This document shows positions 18,823 to 27,892 of a stretch of DNA of 64,000 nt, one piece after another. The DNA comes from Pseudoalteromonas luteoviolacea S2607 (GTDB taxonomy: Bacteria > Pseudomonadota > Gammaproteobacteria > Enterobacterales > Alteromonadaceae). The notes beneath the pieces are model-generated. The model was given only the letters and a program-made list of their open reading frames with translations, was not told where the DNA came from and did no database searches. Positions within the stretch are counted from its first letter, which is position 1. Each line of letters opens with the position of its first letter. The position numbers and the translations under genes were made by a program. The stretch lies in NCBI RefSeq assembly GCF_001625575.1, contig NZ_AUXV01000045.1, forward strand, positions 124,001 through 188,000, given 5' to 3'.

Positions 18823-20700
18823 CTATTGTGAAACGTTACACATAGTACACACACTATAGATACTGTTAGGGTCATTATAAAGTTCAATCATTTTAGCACT
18901 TTTTTGTACTTGCTCTAACAGCTGGTTCACGCCTTGTTTTGTGATTGCCTGAAAAGGGTCGGCTGATTGCACTTCGTTTTCTAAGAAAGATTGTACTAGC
19001 TCTGCGCCAAAGATTTGTTGCATCAACAGTTCTTTTTCAGACAGCGTTTGTTCAACAGTAAACACATCATAATGCTCAAGGCTTGCTAAATTGGCTGCGG
19101 CTTCAATAGCCTGCTGTTTGGTGCCCAATTTATCAATAAGGCCAAACTCTAGTGCTTGTGGCGCTAACCAAACACGCCCTTGTGCAACTTCGTCAACCGC
19201 ATCTTTGGTTAAGTTACGCGACTCTGAAATCATCGATAAGAATTTATCATATGCATCTTCAATACTCATTTGAATGATGTCAGCGTACTCTGGATCCAGC
19301 CCTCGAGATACAGATGATGATTTAAGTTCTGTAGTTGCGACTCCATCGGAGTATACACCCAGTTCTTTTAACGAGTTTTCAAAAGTGAAAATCGTGCCAA
19401 AAATGCCGATAGAACCCGTAATCGTGCTTGGTGAAGCCCAAATTTCATTTGCTGACGCTGCAATCCAGTAACCACCTGAGGCTGCAACTGAGCCCATCGA
19501 GGCGACAATTGGCTTACCTGCTGCTTTAATTGCAAGCACCTCATTACGAATTTTTTCAGATGCAAACATGCTGCCACCACCAGAGTCGATACGTAGAACA
19601 ACAGCTTTTACTTTGTCGTCGAGTCGAGCTTTTCGTAATAGAGCAGCGGTAGAATCACCTCCAATTACACCAGCTTTACGTTTACCATCAACAATATGGC
19701 CTTTAGCAACAACAACAGCTACTTTGTCAGAAATTGGATTAGGGAGGTTATTAAACCCAGATATTGATGTGAGGTAATCACTATATTTGACTTGTCTATA
19801 GGCATTGCCTTTGTCTTGCTTTCCAACAAGATCAACCAGTTTAGTGTTGAACTGTTGGTCAGTTTCAAGCTTATCGACCCAGCCATACTTAAGTGCAAAT
19901 TGCCCTGAATCGCCAGAAACCGTAGCCATTTTATCACCAAGCTGGGCAAGTGTTTCATCAAAGTTTTGCATATCAAATGGTCTTTTAGCGGAGACATCTT
20001 CTTTATATTGTGTCCACAAACTGTTTAGCCACAGTTTATTAGCTTCTTTCGCTGCTTCTGACATATCATTTCTGATAAATGGTTCAACGGCCGATTTATA
20101 GGTACCGACACGAAAGATATGCTGGGTAACTTTTAATTTGTCCAACGCATCTTTAAAGTACATTGGATAGGTACCGAATCCACTCAGACTAACAGCACCA
20201 TAAGGGTGCATAGAGATTTCATTTGCTGAAGCGGCTAAATAATATTGGGTTTGAGTAAAGTATGGACTGTGCGCGTAAACAGGTTTACCAGTTTCTTTAA
20301 ATGCTTCTAGCGCATCAGTAATATCACGAAGCTTGTCAAGATGTCCGTGATGGAGGTGTCTAAGGTCGAGCGTAATGGCACGAATGCGGGCATCTTGTGC
20401 CGCAGCATTAATTACTCTTACTACATCATCAACCAAGATTTCTGCGGGCATATCTTTTGAGCCCATTGCATCATCTAATGCAGCATCTAGTGGGTCTACG
20501 TAGGTCAGCTGCTCAACTAAAACACCCGATAAGTTCAACCTAAGCACACTTTCTTGTGGCACAAGGATCTCTTCGTCAGACGACATTATTGCTGCAATAA
20601 AGACGACAATAAGCGCTACAAAGATCAAGTTTACTATCAGCCTGCGCGAAAAGTTTAGCGCGTGCCAGATACCTTTAAATAGTTTTGCGATCAACTTCAA
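18823..20700 (-). CDS. sppA: Signal peptide peptidase SppA (protease IV, 67-kDa type)
   Basis: Inner-membrane-anchored protease that degrades cleaved signal peptides, 625 aa. One N-terminal membrane segment (about 20-39). It has the tandem two-domain form: the Lys of the dyad is in the N-terminal repeat (Lys202, VGTYKSAVEPF) and the nucleophile Ser in the C-terminal repeat (Ser408, VAASGGYW). The order sppA-ansA is conserved in gammaproteobacteria. The C-terminus ends with Cys residues (VCTMCNVSQ), which I do not recognise as usual for the family. Confidence 0.94.
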   Translation of the reverse strand: MKLIAKLFKGIWHALNFSRRLIVNLIFVALIVVFIAAIMSSDEEILVPQESVLRLNLSGVLVEQLTYVDPLDAALDDAMGSKDMPAEILVDDVVRVINAAAQDARIRAITLDLRHLHHGHLDKLRDITDALEAFKETGKPVYAHSPYFTQTQYYLAASANEISMHPYGAVSLSGFGTYPMYFKDALDKLKVTQHIFRVGTYKSAVEPFIRNDMSEAAKEANKLWLNSLWTQYKEDVSAKRPFDMQNFDETLAQLGDKMATVSGDSGQFALKYGWVDKLETDQQFNTKLVDLVGKQDKGNAYRQVKYSDYLTSISGFNNLPNPISDKVAVVVAKGHIVDGKRKAGVIGGDSTAALLRKARLDDKVKAVVLRIDSGGGSMFASEKIRNEVLAIKAAGKPIVASMGSVAASGGYWIAASANEIWASPSTITGSIGIFGTIFTFENSLKELGVYSDGVATTELKSSSVSRGLDPEYADIIQMSIEDAYDKFLSMISESRNLTKDAVDEVAQGRVWLAPQALEFGLIDKLGTKQQAIEAAANLASLEHYDVFTVEQTLSEKELLMQQIFGAELVQSFLENEVQSADPFQAITKQGVNQLLEQVQKSAKMIELYNDPNSIYSVCTMCNVSQ

Positions 20701-20902
20701 TGTGATTCCTCTAAATATAGTACCTAAATACTCTCAATTAATATCATAACTTAGTTGTGAGCTGAGTGTTACACCTAAAACGTAACGAAGTATTAATTTC
20801 CGTACATATTTGAATATTTAGCTAAAGATTTAAAATTTCCATTATCTTTGAATAAATAATTTGTCCTTTTTACTTGCCAAAATCTTGAAAACAGTTAATG
20901 TT

Positions 20903-20921
20903 CACAGGTAAGACCAGTTAC
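20903..20921. promoter_or_regulatory. FadR-like operator upstream of fadH
   Basis: On the minus strand the site reads GTAACTGGTCTTACCTGTG, with the perfect FadR half-site AACTGGTC and a second ACCTGT half. It lies 13 bases before the fadH start, where binding would block transcription or initiation. Whether this organism uses FadR or PsrA for fatty-acid control is not visible. Confidence 0.45.
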
Positions 20922-20934
20922 ATTGGGGCGAGCA

Positions 20935-22896
20935 ATGTTAGAACAAAAACTACAACTTAAAAATTCTGAGCTACGTAACCGCTTGGTCATGGGATCAATG
21001 CATACAGGATTGGAAGAAGGTTGGCACAACCGAAAAAGGCTTCGTGCTTTTTATGAAGAGCGAGCTAAAGGTGGTGTCGGGCTGATTATTACGGGCGGAT
21101 ATAGTCCTAACTTACGCGGTAAATTAACCCCGATTTCGTCTTCTTTCAACAGCCGCTACGACGTGATTAAACATCGGGCATACACAGATGTTGTGCACCA
21201 ACACGATGGAAAAATCTGTTTGCAACTGTTGCATGCTGGCAGATATGCATATCACCCTTTCAATGTTGGCCCAAGTCCAATTAAAGCACCAATAAACCCT
21301 TACACACCAAAGTCTATGTCATTGGGGATGATCAAAAATACCATAAGAGACTTTGCTAAGTCGGCTTATATGGCTGAAAAAGCTGGGTATGACGGGGTAG
21401 AGATCATGGGGTCTGAAGGGTATTTAATTAATGAGTTTATGGCGCCTCATACTAATCAGCGTAAAGATGAATACGGTGGTTCCCTTGAAAACCGTATGCG
21501 TTTAGCTATCAACATTGTTAAGGCCGTTCGAGCGAAAGTCTCAGATAAATTCATAATTGTATTTAGGCTTTCAGTGATGGATCTTGTGCCCAATGGCTCT
21601 ACATCTGATGAAGTCACAGTACAAGCTAGAGCACTTGAAGACGCTGGCGTGGATATATTAAATACAGGTATCGGTTGGCATGAAGCAAGAGTACCAACCA
21701 TCGCGAGTATGGTGCCTCCAGGTGCATTCAGAGAAGCATCAAAACGACTGAAGGATGTCGTAGACATACCAGTTGTCGCTGTAAATAGAATTAATACACC
21801 GGATCTCGCTAATAACATTCTAGATAAAGGTGAAGCTGATTTAATTTCTATGGCAAGGCCTCTTTTGGCTGATCCAGAGTTTTTTAATAAGTACACACAA
21901 AATAAGTCTGAGCAAATCAACATTTGTATTGGCTGCAATCAAGGGTGTTTAGATCATGTTTTCAAAGGCAAGCGAGCGACATGTTTGGTTAACCCTCAAG
22001 CCGGCTTCGAACTTGATTACCCACTTGAGAAAACCAAATCACCTAAAAAAGTATTGGTGGTGGGCGCAGGTCCAGCCGGTTTATCGGCAAGCTGTTATTT
22101 GGCGCAAAAAGGTCACAATGTGACACTGATTGATAAAAATAAACATGCAGGTGGCCAGTTTAATCTCGCTATGCGCGTGCCGGGTAAAGAAGACTTCAAG
22201 TTAGCACTCAAATACTTTTTAAATGAAGTCGAGAGACTGGGTGTTAATCTGGAGCTTGGGCGAGAATATAGCGCACAGATTGGTAAACAATACGATGAAG
22301 TTGTTTTTGCGACAGGTGTAAGTCCCCGTTTATCAAAAATTGAGTGTAGCGATGGAAAGCGCGTATTGGCCTATGACGAGGTTATCCGAAAAGAGACTGA
22401 GTTAGGTGATAAAATAGCGATTCTAGGTGCTGGTGGCATTGGTTTTGATATGGTGGCGTTTCTAACGGAACCTGAGAATCAAAGCATTGCGGACTTTAAG
22501 AGTCAGTGGGGTATCGAACAACAAGTTGCTCCGTCAACAGAAAAACGCAAACTATACATGTTAAAACGCAGTGCTGGTCGATTTGGTTCAGGCCTTGGCA
22601 AAACGACAGGCTGGATCCACAGAGCGGTTGCAAAACACCATCAAGTGGAACAAATAGCGGGCTGTGAATATATTTCTTTCTCTAATAAAGGCTTAGTAGT
22701 ACGTATTGATGGACAAGAGCAGACGTTAGACGTTGATACGGTGATTGCATGTATCGGACAAACATCAAACGAAAGCGACTTTAATAGAGAGCAACTGCCT
22801 GAAAATCATCATGTTATAGGTGGTGCATTACTTGCCAGTGCTATAGATGCCAAGCGGGCCATTTTTGAAGCCCTTCAAGTCGCTAGAAAGATATAA
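20935..22896 (+). CDS. fadH: 2,4-dienoyl-CoA reductase (FadH, NADPH type)
   Basis: Old-yellow-enzyme-type flavo-iron-sulfur reductase for the beta-oxidation of unsaturated fatty acids, about 653 aa. ATG 20935 is preceded by GGGGCGAG. The N-terminal TIM barrel has LKNSELRNRLVMGSMHTG, as in E. coli FadH, and the catalytic GSEGYLINEFMAPHTN. The 4Fe-4S Cys cluster is CIGCNQGC followed by ATC. The C-terminal NAD(P)/FAD domain starts at VLVVGAGPAGLSAS, with a second nucleotide site IAILGAGGIGFD. Monocistronic, with a terminator after it. The upstream FadR-like site agrees with a role in fatty-acid breakdown. Confidence 0.93.
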   Translation: MLEQKLQLKNSELRNRLVMGSMHTGLEEGWHNRKRLRAFYEERAKGGVGLIITGGYSPNLRGKLTPISSSFNSRYDVIKHRAYTDVVHQHDGKICLQLLHAGRYAYHPFNVGPSPIKAPINPYTPKSMSLGMIKNTIRDFAKSAYMAEKAGYDGVEIMGSEGYLINEFMAPHTNQRKDEYGGSLENRMRLAINIVKAVRAKVSDKFIIVFRLSVMDLVPNGSTSDEVTVQARALEDAGVDILNTGIGWHEARVPTIASMVPPGAFREASKRLKDVVDIPVVAVNRINTPDLANNILDKGEADLISMARPLLADPEFFNKYTQNKSEQINICIGCNQGCLDHVFKGKRATCLVNPQAGFELDYPLEKTKSPKKVLVVGAGPAGLSASCYLAQKGHNVTLIDKNKHAGGQFNLAMRVPGKEDFKLALKYFLNEVERLGVNLELGREYSAQIGKQYDEVVFATGVSPRLSKIECSDGKRVLAYDEVIRKETELGDKIAILGAGGIGFDMVAFLTEPENQSIADFKSQWGIEQQVAPSTEKRKLYMLKRSAGRFGSGLGKTTGWIHRAVAKHHQVEQIAGCEYISFSNKGLVVRIDGQEQTLDVDTVIACIGQTSNESDFNREQLPENHHVIGGALLASAIDAKRAIFEALQVARKI

Positions 22897-22911
22897 ATTA
22901 TATTAGAGATT

Positions 22912-22940
22912 AAATCGGCCCTAAGTGGCCGATTTTTTTA
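22912..22940 (+). terminator. Terminator after fadH
   Basis: AAATCGGCC pairs with GGCCGATTT across CTAAGT, followed by a T-run. Confidence 0.9.
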
Positions 22941-23008
22941 TGCTGCAATAAAACTTAATGTGGTTCGGTCTACACTGTATGAATATCCTAAAAAGTGTAG
23001 ATCTCCCT

Positions 23009-23698
23009 ATGATTAAAAAAATCCAATCTATTTATCAAGCTAGCATTGAAAAAACTGAATTAATGAGTGGCCTTGCTCCTTTGTTGCTTAGGCTAATCAT
23101 TGCACCAGTGATGATCATTGCTGGCTTTAACAAGCTCAACCTTAGTAAAGAAAACGCCGGCTTTTTCGAAAGCCTTTTGGCAGATGAAAATGTTGTTGCT
23201 TGGTTTGGCAATGCAGATTGGGGGCTTGGCTTGCCTTTTCCTGATTTACTCGCTTTTTTAGCGGGGTGGACTGAGTTTTTGGGCGGCTGGTTAATATTAT
23301 TTGGTTTGTTAACAAGATTAGTGTCAATTCCACTTATGGTCACTATGTTTGTAGCGGCCACCCAGGTGCATTGGCACAACGGCTGGTTCTCAGTTGCCCC
23401 TGCAAACCCTGATACAAGTGCAGCACAAGTGTTTGCTTGGTTAGGTAGCGATGCAGCGCAAGAAAGCCTAGCAAACAGTCTTGAAGTGGCAGAGCGTTTA
23501 GATCGCATAAAGTCCATTGTGAGTACCCATGGATTTCCTGAGTATCTATATGAAAAGGGCAATATTGTTGTATTGAATAATGGTATTGAGTTTGCTGCCA
23601 TTTATTTTGCGATGTTACTAAGTCTATTTTTTACTGGGGGCGGGCGATTCTTCAGCATAGATTACTGGTTGGCTCGCAAGTTGGGTAACAATGACTGA
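23009..23698 (+). CDS. DoxX-like membrane protein
   Basis: Small inner-membrane protein of the DoxX family, which is of uncertain function. Hydrophobic helices are seen at about residues 25-45, 75-100, 105-120 and near the C-terminus (FAAIYFAMLLSLFFTGGG). The sequence LLLRLIIAPVMIIAGFNKL is the family start, followed by a larger extracytoplasmic loop containing FLAGWTEFLGGWLILFGL. The start is uncertain: ATGs at 22958, 22979 and 23009 are all in frame and none has a clear Shine-Dalgarno. I prefer 23009 because the family usually begins just before the first helix. Single gene flanked by terminators. Confidence 0.8.
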   Translation: MIKKIQSIYQASIEKTELMSGLAPLLLRLIIAPVMIIAGFNKLNLSKENAGFFESLLADENVVAWFGNADWGLGLPFPDLLAFLAGWTEFLGGWLILFGLLTRLVSIPLMVTMFVAATQVHWHNGWFSVAPANPDTSAAQVFAWLGSDAAQESLANSLEVAERLDRIKSIVSTHGFPEYLYEKGNIVVLNNGIEFAAIYFAMLLSLFFTGGGRFFSIDYWLARKLGNND

Positions 23699-23705
23699 AA
23701 AATAT

Positions 23706-23733
23706 AAGGGAAAGGACTAAACTTTCCCTTTTA
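23706..23733 (+). terminator. Terminator after the DoxX-like gene
   Basis: AAGGGAAAG pairs with CTTTCCCTT around a 7-nt loop and is followed by TTAG. Confidence 0.6.
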
Positions 23734-23780
23734 GATCACGTTAGAATAGCCAGTGTTTGTTTATTAGTAAGGAATTTCAA

Positions 23781-24329
23781 ATGGATGCAATAGAGCTATT
23801 GCTGACTCGGCAATCGGATAGCAAATTGTCCTTTCCTGGCCCTAGCGAGTCTCAATTAGAGATCATTAAAAAGGCAGCGCTGAAAGTGCCTGATCATGGC
23901 GGTCTTGCGCCTTGGAAGTTTATTGTTGTAAATGAAGACGCACGAGATAAGCTCGGAGAGATTTACTACAAAGCAGCAGTTGAAGAGAATCAAGATGAGC
24001 GAACCATTTCGCGAGCCAAGGAGCTACCTCATCGAGCTCCTATGATGATCATTGCCGTTTCTCCATATCAAGAACACCCTAAAGTGCCTCGTATAGAGCA
24101 AATTGAAAGTGCAGGGTGCGCTTGTTTTGCAATGCAGCAAGCAGCATTCGCTCAGCATCTTTCAGGTGTGTGGAGAACGGGCTTCTTTGCTCAAAGTACG
24201 ACTGTAAAAAGAGAATTAGGGCTTAGCGAGAAAGATGAGATTGTGGGTTACTTGTATCTAGGGACGCCAACAGTCCAGTGCACAAAACCTGTGCGCCACG
24301 AACCGTCATCATTTTTCACTGAGTTATAA
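23781..24329 (+). CDS. ydjA: Nitroreductase family protein, YdjA-like
   Basis: FMN-dependent NAD(P)H nitroreductase-fold protein, about 182 aa, closest by memory to E. coli YdjA (MDAIELLLTRQSDSKL; APDH-type motif as VPDHGGLAPWKF). The start ATG 23781 is preceded by AAGGA. The FMN-binding region includes QQAAFAQHLSGVWRTGFF. The physiological substrate is unknown for this group. It is followed by upp after 13 nt and may be co-transcribed with it. Confidence 0.87.
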   Translation: MDAIELLLTRQSDSKLSFPGPSESQLEIIKKAALKVPDHGGLAPWKFIVVNEDARDKLGEIYYKAAVEENQDERTISRAKELPHRAPMMIIAVSPYQEHPKVPRIEQIESAGCACFAMQQAAFAQHLSGVWRTGFFAQSTTVKRELGLSEKDEIVGYLYLGTPTVQCTKPVRHEPSSFFTEL

Positions 24330-24342
24330 ACGAGAGGCTTTT

Positions 24343-24975
24343 ATGGCACTACATGTTGTTGAACATCCATTATTGCAACACAAGATTGGTCTTTTACGTG
24401 AGCATGGCATATCGACTAAAAAGTTTCGTGAGCTAGTTTCTGAAGTTGGCAACCTACTCACTTATGAGGCGACTAGAGAGCTCCCAACAGATACAAAGAC
24501 GATAAAAAGTTGGACTGGTGAAGATTTAGACGTACAAGAAATTAAAGGTAAAAAAATTACGCTTGTGCCTATCTTACGTGCTGGCTTGGGTATGCTTGAT
24601 GGGGTGATGCAATTGCTTCCCGCTGCTAAGATCAGCGTGGTTGGATTGCAGCGCAATGAAGAAACATTAGAACCTGTGTCATACTTTGAAAAATTAGTCG
24701 GTAATTTGGAATCGAGGCGAGCGTTGGTTGTAGATCCGATGCTGGCAACGGGCGGTTCTTTAATCGCTACGATTGATTTGCTTAAAAAATCAGGTTGTAA
24801 AAATATCACCGCCATTGTTTTAGTTGCGGCACCTGAAGGGGTGGCAGCAGTTGAGAAAGCACATCCTGACGTTGATGTTTACACTGCTGCACTTGACAGT
24901 CACTTGAATGAGCACGGATACATTGTGCCTGGTTTAGGTGATGCGGGTGACAAAATCTTTGGTACGCAAGTGTAG
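24343..24975 (+). CDS. upp: Uracil phosphoribosyltransferase
   Basis: Pyrimidine salvage enzyme joining uracil and PRPP to UMP, 210 aa, close to the usual 208. Typical features: HPLLQHKIGLLR at the N-terminus, VPILRAGLGMLDG, and the PRPP-binding loop in VVDPMLATGGSLIATI. The C-terminal GLGDAGDKIFGT is the uracil-binding signature. An AGAGG ribosome-binding site precedes ATG 24343. No uraA permease gene follows; the next gene is convergent. Confidence 0.95.
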   Translation: MALHVVEHPLLQHKIGLLREHGISTKKFRELVSEVGNLLTYEATRELPTDTKTIKSWTGEDLDVQEIKGKKITLVPILRAGLGMLDGVMQLLPAAKISVVGLQRNEETLEPVSYFEKLVGNLESRRALVVDPMLATGGSLIATIDLLKKSGCKNITAIVLVAAPEGVAAVEKAHPDVDVYTAALDSHLNEHGYIVPGLGDAGDKIFGTQV

Positions 24976-25023
24976 TCTCTTAGCTTTGTTTTTAAAAAAG
25001 ATACCCGTAAATATCGCAGATTC

Positions 25024-25056
25024 AAATAGGCTGAAATAGATTTTCAGCCTATTTTG
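25024..25056. terminator. Bidirectional terminator between upp and the VTT gene
   Basis: AAATAGGCTGAAA pairs with TTTCAGCCTATTT, with T-runs outside on both strands. Confidence 0.85.
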
Positions 25057-25062
25057 TTTTAA

Positions 25063-25740
25063 TTATTTACTCACTGAGGTTGTCGCACGAGTCGATTTTG
25101 AAGTTGCCTTATTGAACATCCACCAGCTTACCCAAAAAAAGCCAGTCAGCCCAATCGCGGCATATATAGCGGGTTTTGGATTTTCCAATGTACTTACAGA
25201 ACCGGCATATGCGGCAATGATTGCATAGGGAATCGTGCTCACTAGCCAACATACTATAAATGTTTTAAACGGCATTTTTGTCATACCAGCCATACACGCC
25301 GAAACTTCGGGTAATATAGGGGAGGCGCGAGATAACAAGATAAAAACAGCTCCTTTGGCTTTAAAGTTTGAAACAGCCAATGCCTTTTCTGATTCAGTTT
25401 TTATCAATTTGTCTATGAGTACGTAACCGTATAGGCTACTTATCCAGTACCCGCCCAATCCCGCAAGCAACATACCGATTATTGCGCATAGAGCGCCCAT
25501 AGCCGGGCCAAGAAAATAACCTGCAAGTATGATGATTGTCAGTGTTGGTACTGCAACGAATAGATCCAGTAACAGTAGCGCGATAATGATAATCGCGACG
25601 ACATAAACGTTCAGAGACTGGGCATATACCAGCCAGCTTTCAATTGCGGCGATACTAAGTAGCCCACTTACTTTTAAGGCTATGAAGGTACACGCAAAAA
25701 AGAAGACGAGAACAAGCGTTAGCTTTAAAATTGGCTTCAT
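25063..25740 (-). CDS. VTT-domain (DedA/TVP38-like) membrane protein
   Basis: Integral membrane protein of the VTT/SNARE-associated family, 225 aa from ATG 25740, which has AGAGGT ahead of it. An upstream extension of the frame is probably not translated because it overlaps the DUF2141 gene. The central VTT part shows the Gly-rich re-entrant motif (LAGYFLGPAMGALCAIIGMLLAGLG), then the FxxxxxxxRxxP-type segment FILLSRASPILPEVSACMAGMTKM. Members of the superfamily act in lipid scrambling or membrane homeostasis. Last gene of an SDR-DUF2141-VTT operon. Confidence 0.85.
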   Translation of the reverse strand: MKPILKLTLVLVFFFACTFIALKVSGLLSIAAIESWLVYAQSLNVYVVAIIIIALLLLDLFVAVPTLTIIILAGYFLGPAMGALCAIIGMLLAGLGGYWISSLYGYVLIDKLIKTESEKALAVSNFKAKGAVFILLSRASPILPEVSACMAGMTKMPFKTFIVCWLVSTIPYAIIAAYAGSVSTLENPKPAIYAAIGLTGFFWVSWWMFNKATSKSTRATTSVSK

Positions 25741-25753
25741 TGTGACCTCTGAA

Positions 25754-26194
25754 TTATGGATATCGAATACTGATGTCAATTGAGCTTTCAAGTGTTGCGA
25801 GATTGAGTTTTGCATCTTTAAATTTTGGTGCTCCCCGCCAACTAATCGTGACGCCATTAGAGAAGCCAAGTCCTTCTGAGGGGATTATGCCTGTCCAATT
25901 TTTAGATGTTTTTCCCGAATTATCTTCATCGTGTAAAACTTTGATAGCAAAATCATAATTCGGTACAGACAACCTGACCTTATGTGTTGTCGAGTTTGGG
26001 GCTAAATATAGGGTTTGTATCGCTTTTTCATGGTGAATGGGGAAGCCCTCTTGTTCGAATAACATCACCATTATCTGCCCAGGCCTTGATACATCTACGT
26101 CATTAATATTTACTTCAATTGTTTTTGCGAATGATAAATGTGACACCATTGATAGTGTTCCTAATGTGACCAAGTGGATAAATGTACTTTTCAT
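25754..26194 (-). CDS. DUF2141 family exported protein
   Basis: Small secreted or periplasmic protein, 146 aa. A Sec signal (ending HLSFA) is followed by the DUF2141 beta-rich domain: IEVNINDVDVSRPGQIMVMLF, then the characteristic AIKVLHDEDNSGKTSKNW and EGLGFSNG. Function unknown for the family. It starts two bases after the SDR stop and ends 13 bases before the VTT gene, so all three are likely one transcript. Confidence 0.87.
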   Translation of the reverse strand: MKSTFIHLVTLGTLSMVSHLSFAKTIEVNINDVDVSRPGQIMVMLFEQEGFPIHHEKAIQTLYLAPNSTTHKVRLSVPNYDFAIKVLHDEDNSGKTSKNWTGIIPSEGLGFSNGVTISWRGAPKFKDAKLNLATLESSIDISIRYP

Positions 26195-26196
26195 GA

Positions 26197-26931
26197 TTAC
26201 GACCTTTTTAAGAGTTTTCTGGCAAGTGGCGGGGCGAGAGTCGTCAAAACTCTGAGGAGTTTAACTTTGCCAATATTATTGATTGGGATTTGCTTTTCTA
26301 AGCCTTTTATAATCTCAACTGCGGCTTGCTCTGAGCTGAGTTTGGAAGCACCGCGCCCTTGTGTCATTGGGGTGTCGACTAATGGCAAAAATGCTTGGAG
26401 CACACTGATATTTGTCTGCTCAAGTTGGTAGTTTAAGCTTTGTGAAAATATATTCATTGCTGCTTTTGAGGCACAGTAAACAGCAGAACTTTTTTTGGGC
26501 ACTAGTGCCAGTCCAGAGTTAATGTTTAAAATTATGGCTTGCTCATTGGCATTCTTGAGGTTGGGGAGGAATAGGTAAGACAGTGAGCAAATAGCGTTAA
26601 AGTTAACGTTAATTTCTTGCGCTATCGTTTCGTATTTAAAGTTTGTATCGGTGAACATCTGAGTGTTTTGAACCGCAGCGTTGTTGATTAATACATCAAC
26701 AATTGGAAATCTACGCTGAACTTTTTGAGCTAACCCCTTGTATTGTTTTGAGTCTGAAAGGTCGGCAGAAAAAACATGTATGTTTTGGTGAGCGTCGGTT
26801 AATTCGGTTAATCTAGTTGTGTGGCGAGTAATTACAATTACTGTGTTGTTGTGACAAAGTAATGCTACTAACTGACGGCCAACGCCAGAAGTGCCTCCGG
26901 TAATGATGATTACTTTATTTCTAAGGTTCAA
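26197..26931 (-). CDS. Short-chain dehydrogenase/reductase
   Basis: NAD(P)-dependent oxidoreductase of the SDR family, 244 aa, resembling DltE/YciK-like members. The cofactor motif is TGGTSGVGRQL, then NNAA for the central strand, a Ser in NINSGLAL and the catalytic YCASK. The C-terminal region continues into a tail rich in basic residues. Substrate unknown. First gene of the SDR-DUF2141-VTT operon, divergent from the Crp/Fnr-type regulator, which is a plausible controller. Confidence 0.88.
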   Translation of the reverse strand: MNLRNKVIIITGGTSGVGRQLVALLCHNNTVIVITRHTTRLTELTDAHQNIHVFSADLSDSKQYKGLAQKVQRRFPIVDVLINNAAVQNTQMFTDTNFKYETIAQEINVNFNAICSLSYLFLPNLKNANEQAIILNINSGLALVPKKSSAVYCASKAAMNIFSQSLNYQLEQTNISVLQAFLPLVDTPMTQGRGASKLSSEQAAVEIIKGLEKQIPINNIGKVKLLRVLTTLAPPLARKLLKRS

Positions 26932-27125
26932 AGGTGCGTCTCCGTTTTAAGCTTTGTGTTAATTTAGCGCTTTGGGACGTGGAGCAGCATTAACCTATGT
27001 TAAAAACGCATAGTTTTAGTTTGCGAGGAATCGATAGGTCACTGTTTGAAATTGATCCCACCAAGTAGGTTGGTCTTAATTTGCGGGTGATACGTACCTC
27101 ATATAAAAAATACAGTAGATAAAAA

Positions 27126-27647
27126 ATGGAATTACAAAATTTAATTACAGAGCAGGGTGTGCGTTGTCATTTTGAAAAGGGCGCGCAAGTATTTAAGCAA
27201 GGTGATGACTGTGAATATATTTACTTTGTTGAGCACGGCTTGTTAAAAGCTTTTTATGTTACGGCCAGTGGCAAAGAAACCATCAAGTCGTTTATCAAGC
27301 AACATTCAATCATTGGTAGTTTGAACGCCGCGCTTCGTCTTGCTCCCTGTACGTTTAGCTTAGAAGCATTAGATTCCAGTGTGTTAATTCGCTTTCCTTT
27401 TAGTCAACTGCTAGAGGAAAGTAAAAGATCAATGAGTATTTCCCAAGAAGTTGTGCAAATACTGTTGGGTTTGGCGCTTAAAAAAGAACGCAGAGAATTT
27501 GAGTTGCTGACCTTGTCTGCGACAGAACGGTTTAACAATCTAAAACGCGCCGACCCAGAGCTAGTTAAAAAGCTTACTCAAAATGATATTGCGAAATATC
27601 TAGGCATCACCGCTGTTGCCTTAAGCAGGATTAAGCATCAAGGATGA
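27126..27647 (+). CDS. Crp/Fnr family transcriptional regulator
   Basis: 173-aa regulator with an N-terminal cyclic-nucleotide-binding-like domain (FKQGDDCEYIYFVEHGLLKAFY) and a short C-terminal helix-turn-helix (LTQNDIAKYLGITAVALSRIKHQG). No Fnr-type cysteine set is visible, and the Arg expected for cAMP binding is not evident, so the ligand is unknown. It is divergent from the SDR operon, a typical position for local control. A large TIR-led operon begins 245 bases downstream on the same strand, so it could also influence that. Confidence 0.88.
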   Translation: MELQNLITEQGVRCHFEKGAQVFKQGDDCEYIYFVEHGLLKAFYVTASGKETIKSFIKQHSIIGSLNAALRLAPCTFSLEALDSSVLIRFPFSQLLEESKRSMSISQEVVQILLGLALKKERREFELLTLSATERFNNLKRADPELVKKLTQNDIAKYLGITAVALSRIKHQG

Positions 27648-27773
27648 ACTAAACGGAGCAACGCGGCATATCGCGTGTGTTTGATGCATTAATTCGTACA
27701 TTTACCCCATTCATTTTACTCATCTTTTTTTATCTTTGACCCATAGCGACGTAGTTTTGAAGCCGCGGTGAAG

Positions 27774-27840
27774 TGCCGCTATTCAAACCTGCCGCTATTT
27801 GCTGTGGTTGATTAGCACACAAATCAGCTGATTAGTGGCG
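27774..27840. promoter_or_regulatory. Repeats and 12-bp palindrome upstream of the TIR operon
   Basis: TGCCGCTATT occurs twice (27774-27783 and 27790-27799, 16 bp apart). AATCAGCTGATT at 27822-27833 is a perfect palindrome, overlapping two GATTAG copies at 27810 and 27830. All lie within about 120 bp upstream of the first operon gene. An operator role is inference. Confidence 0.4.
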
Positions 27841-27892
27841 CATCAAACCCTGTTCAATGGTTTTTAGGCATTCAGATAAATAAGGCGTGTGC

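Noticed and set aside
27040..27060. FNR-like TTGAAATTGATC ahead of the Crp/Fnr-type regulator
   Set aside because: Lacks the second half-site ATCAA with correct spacing.
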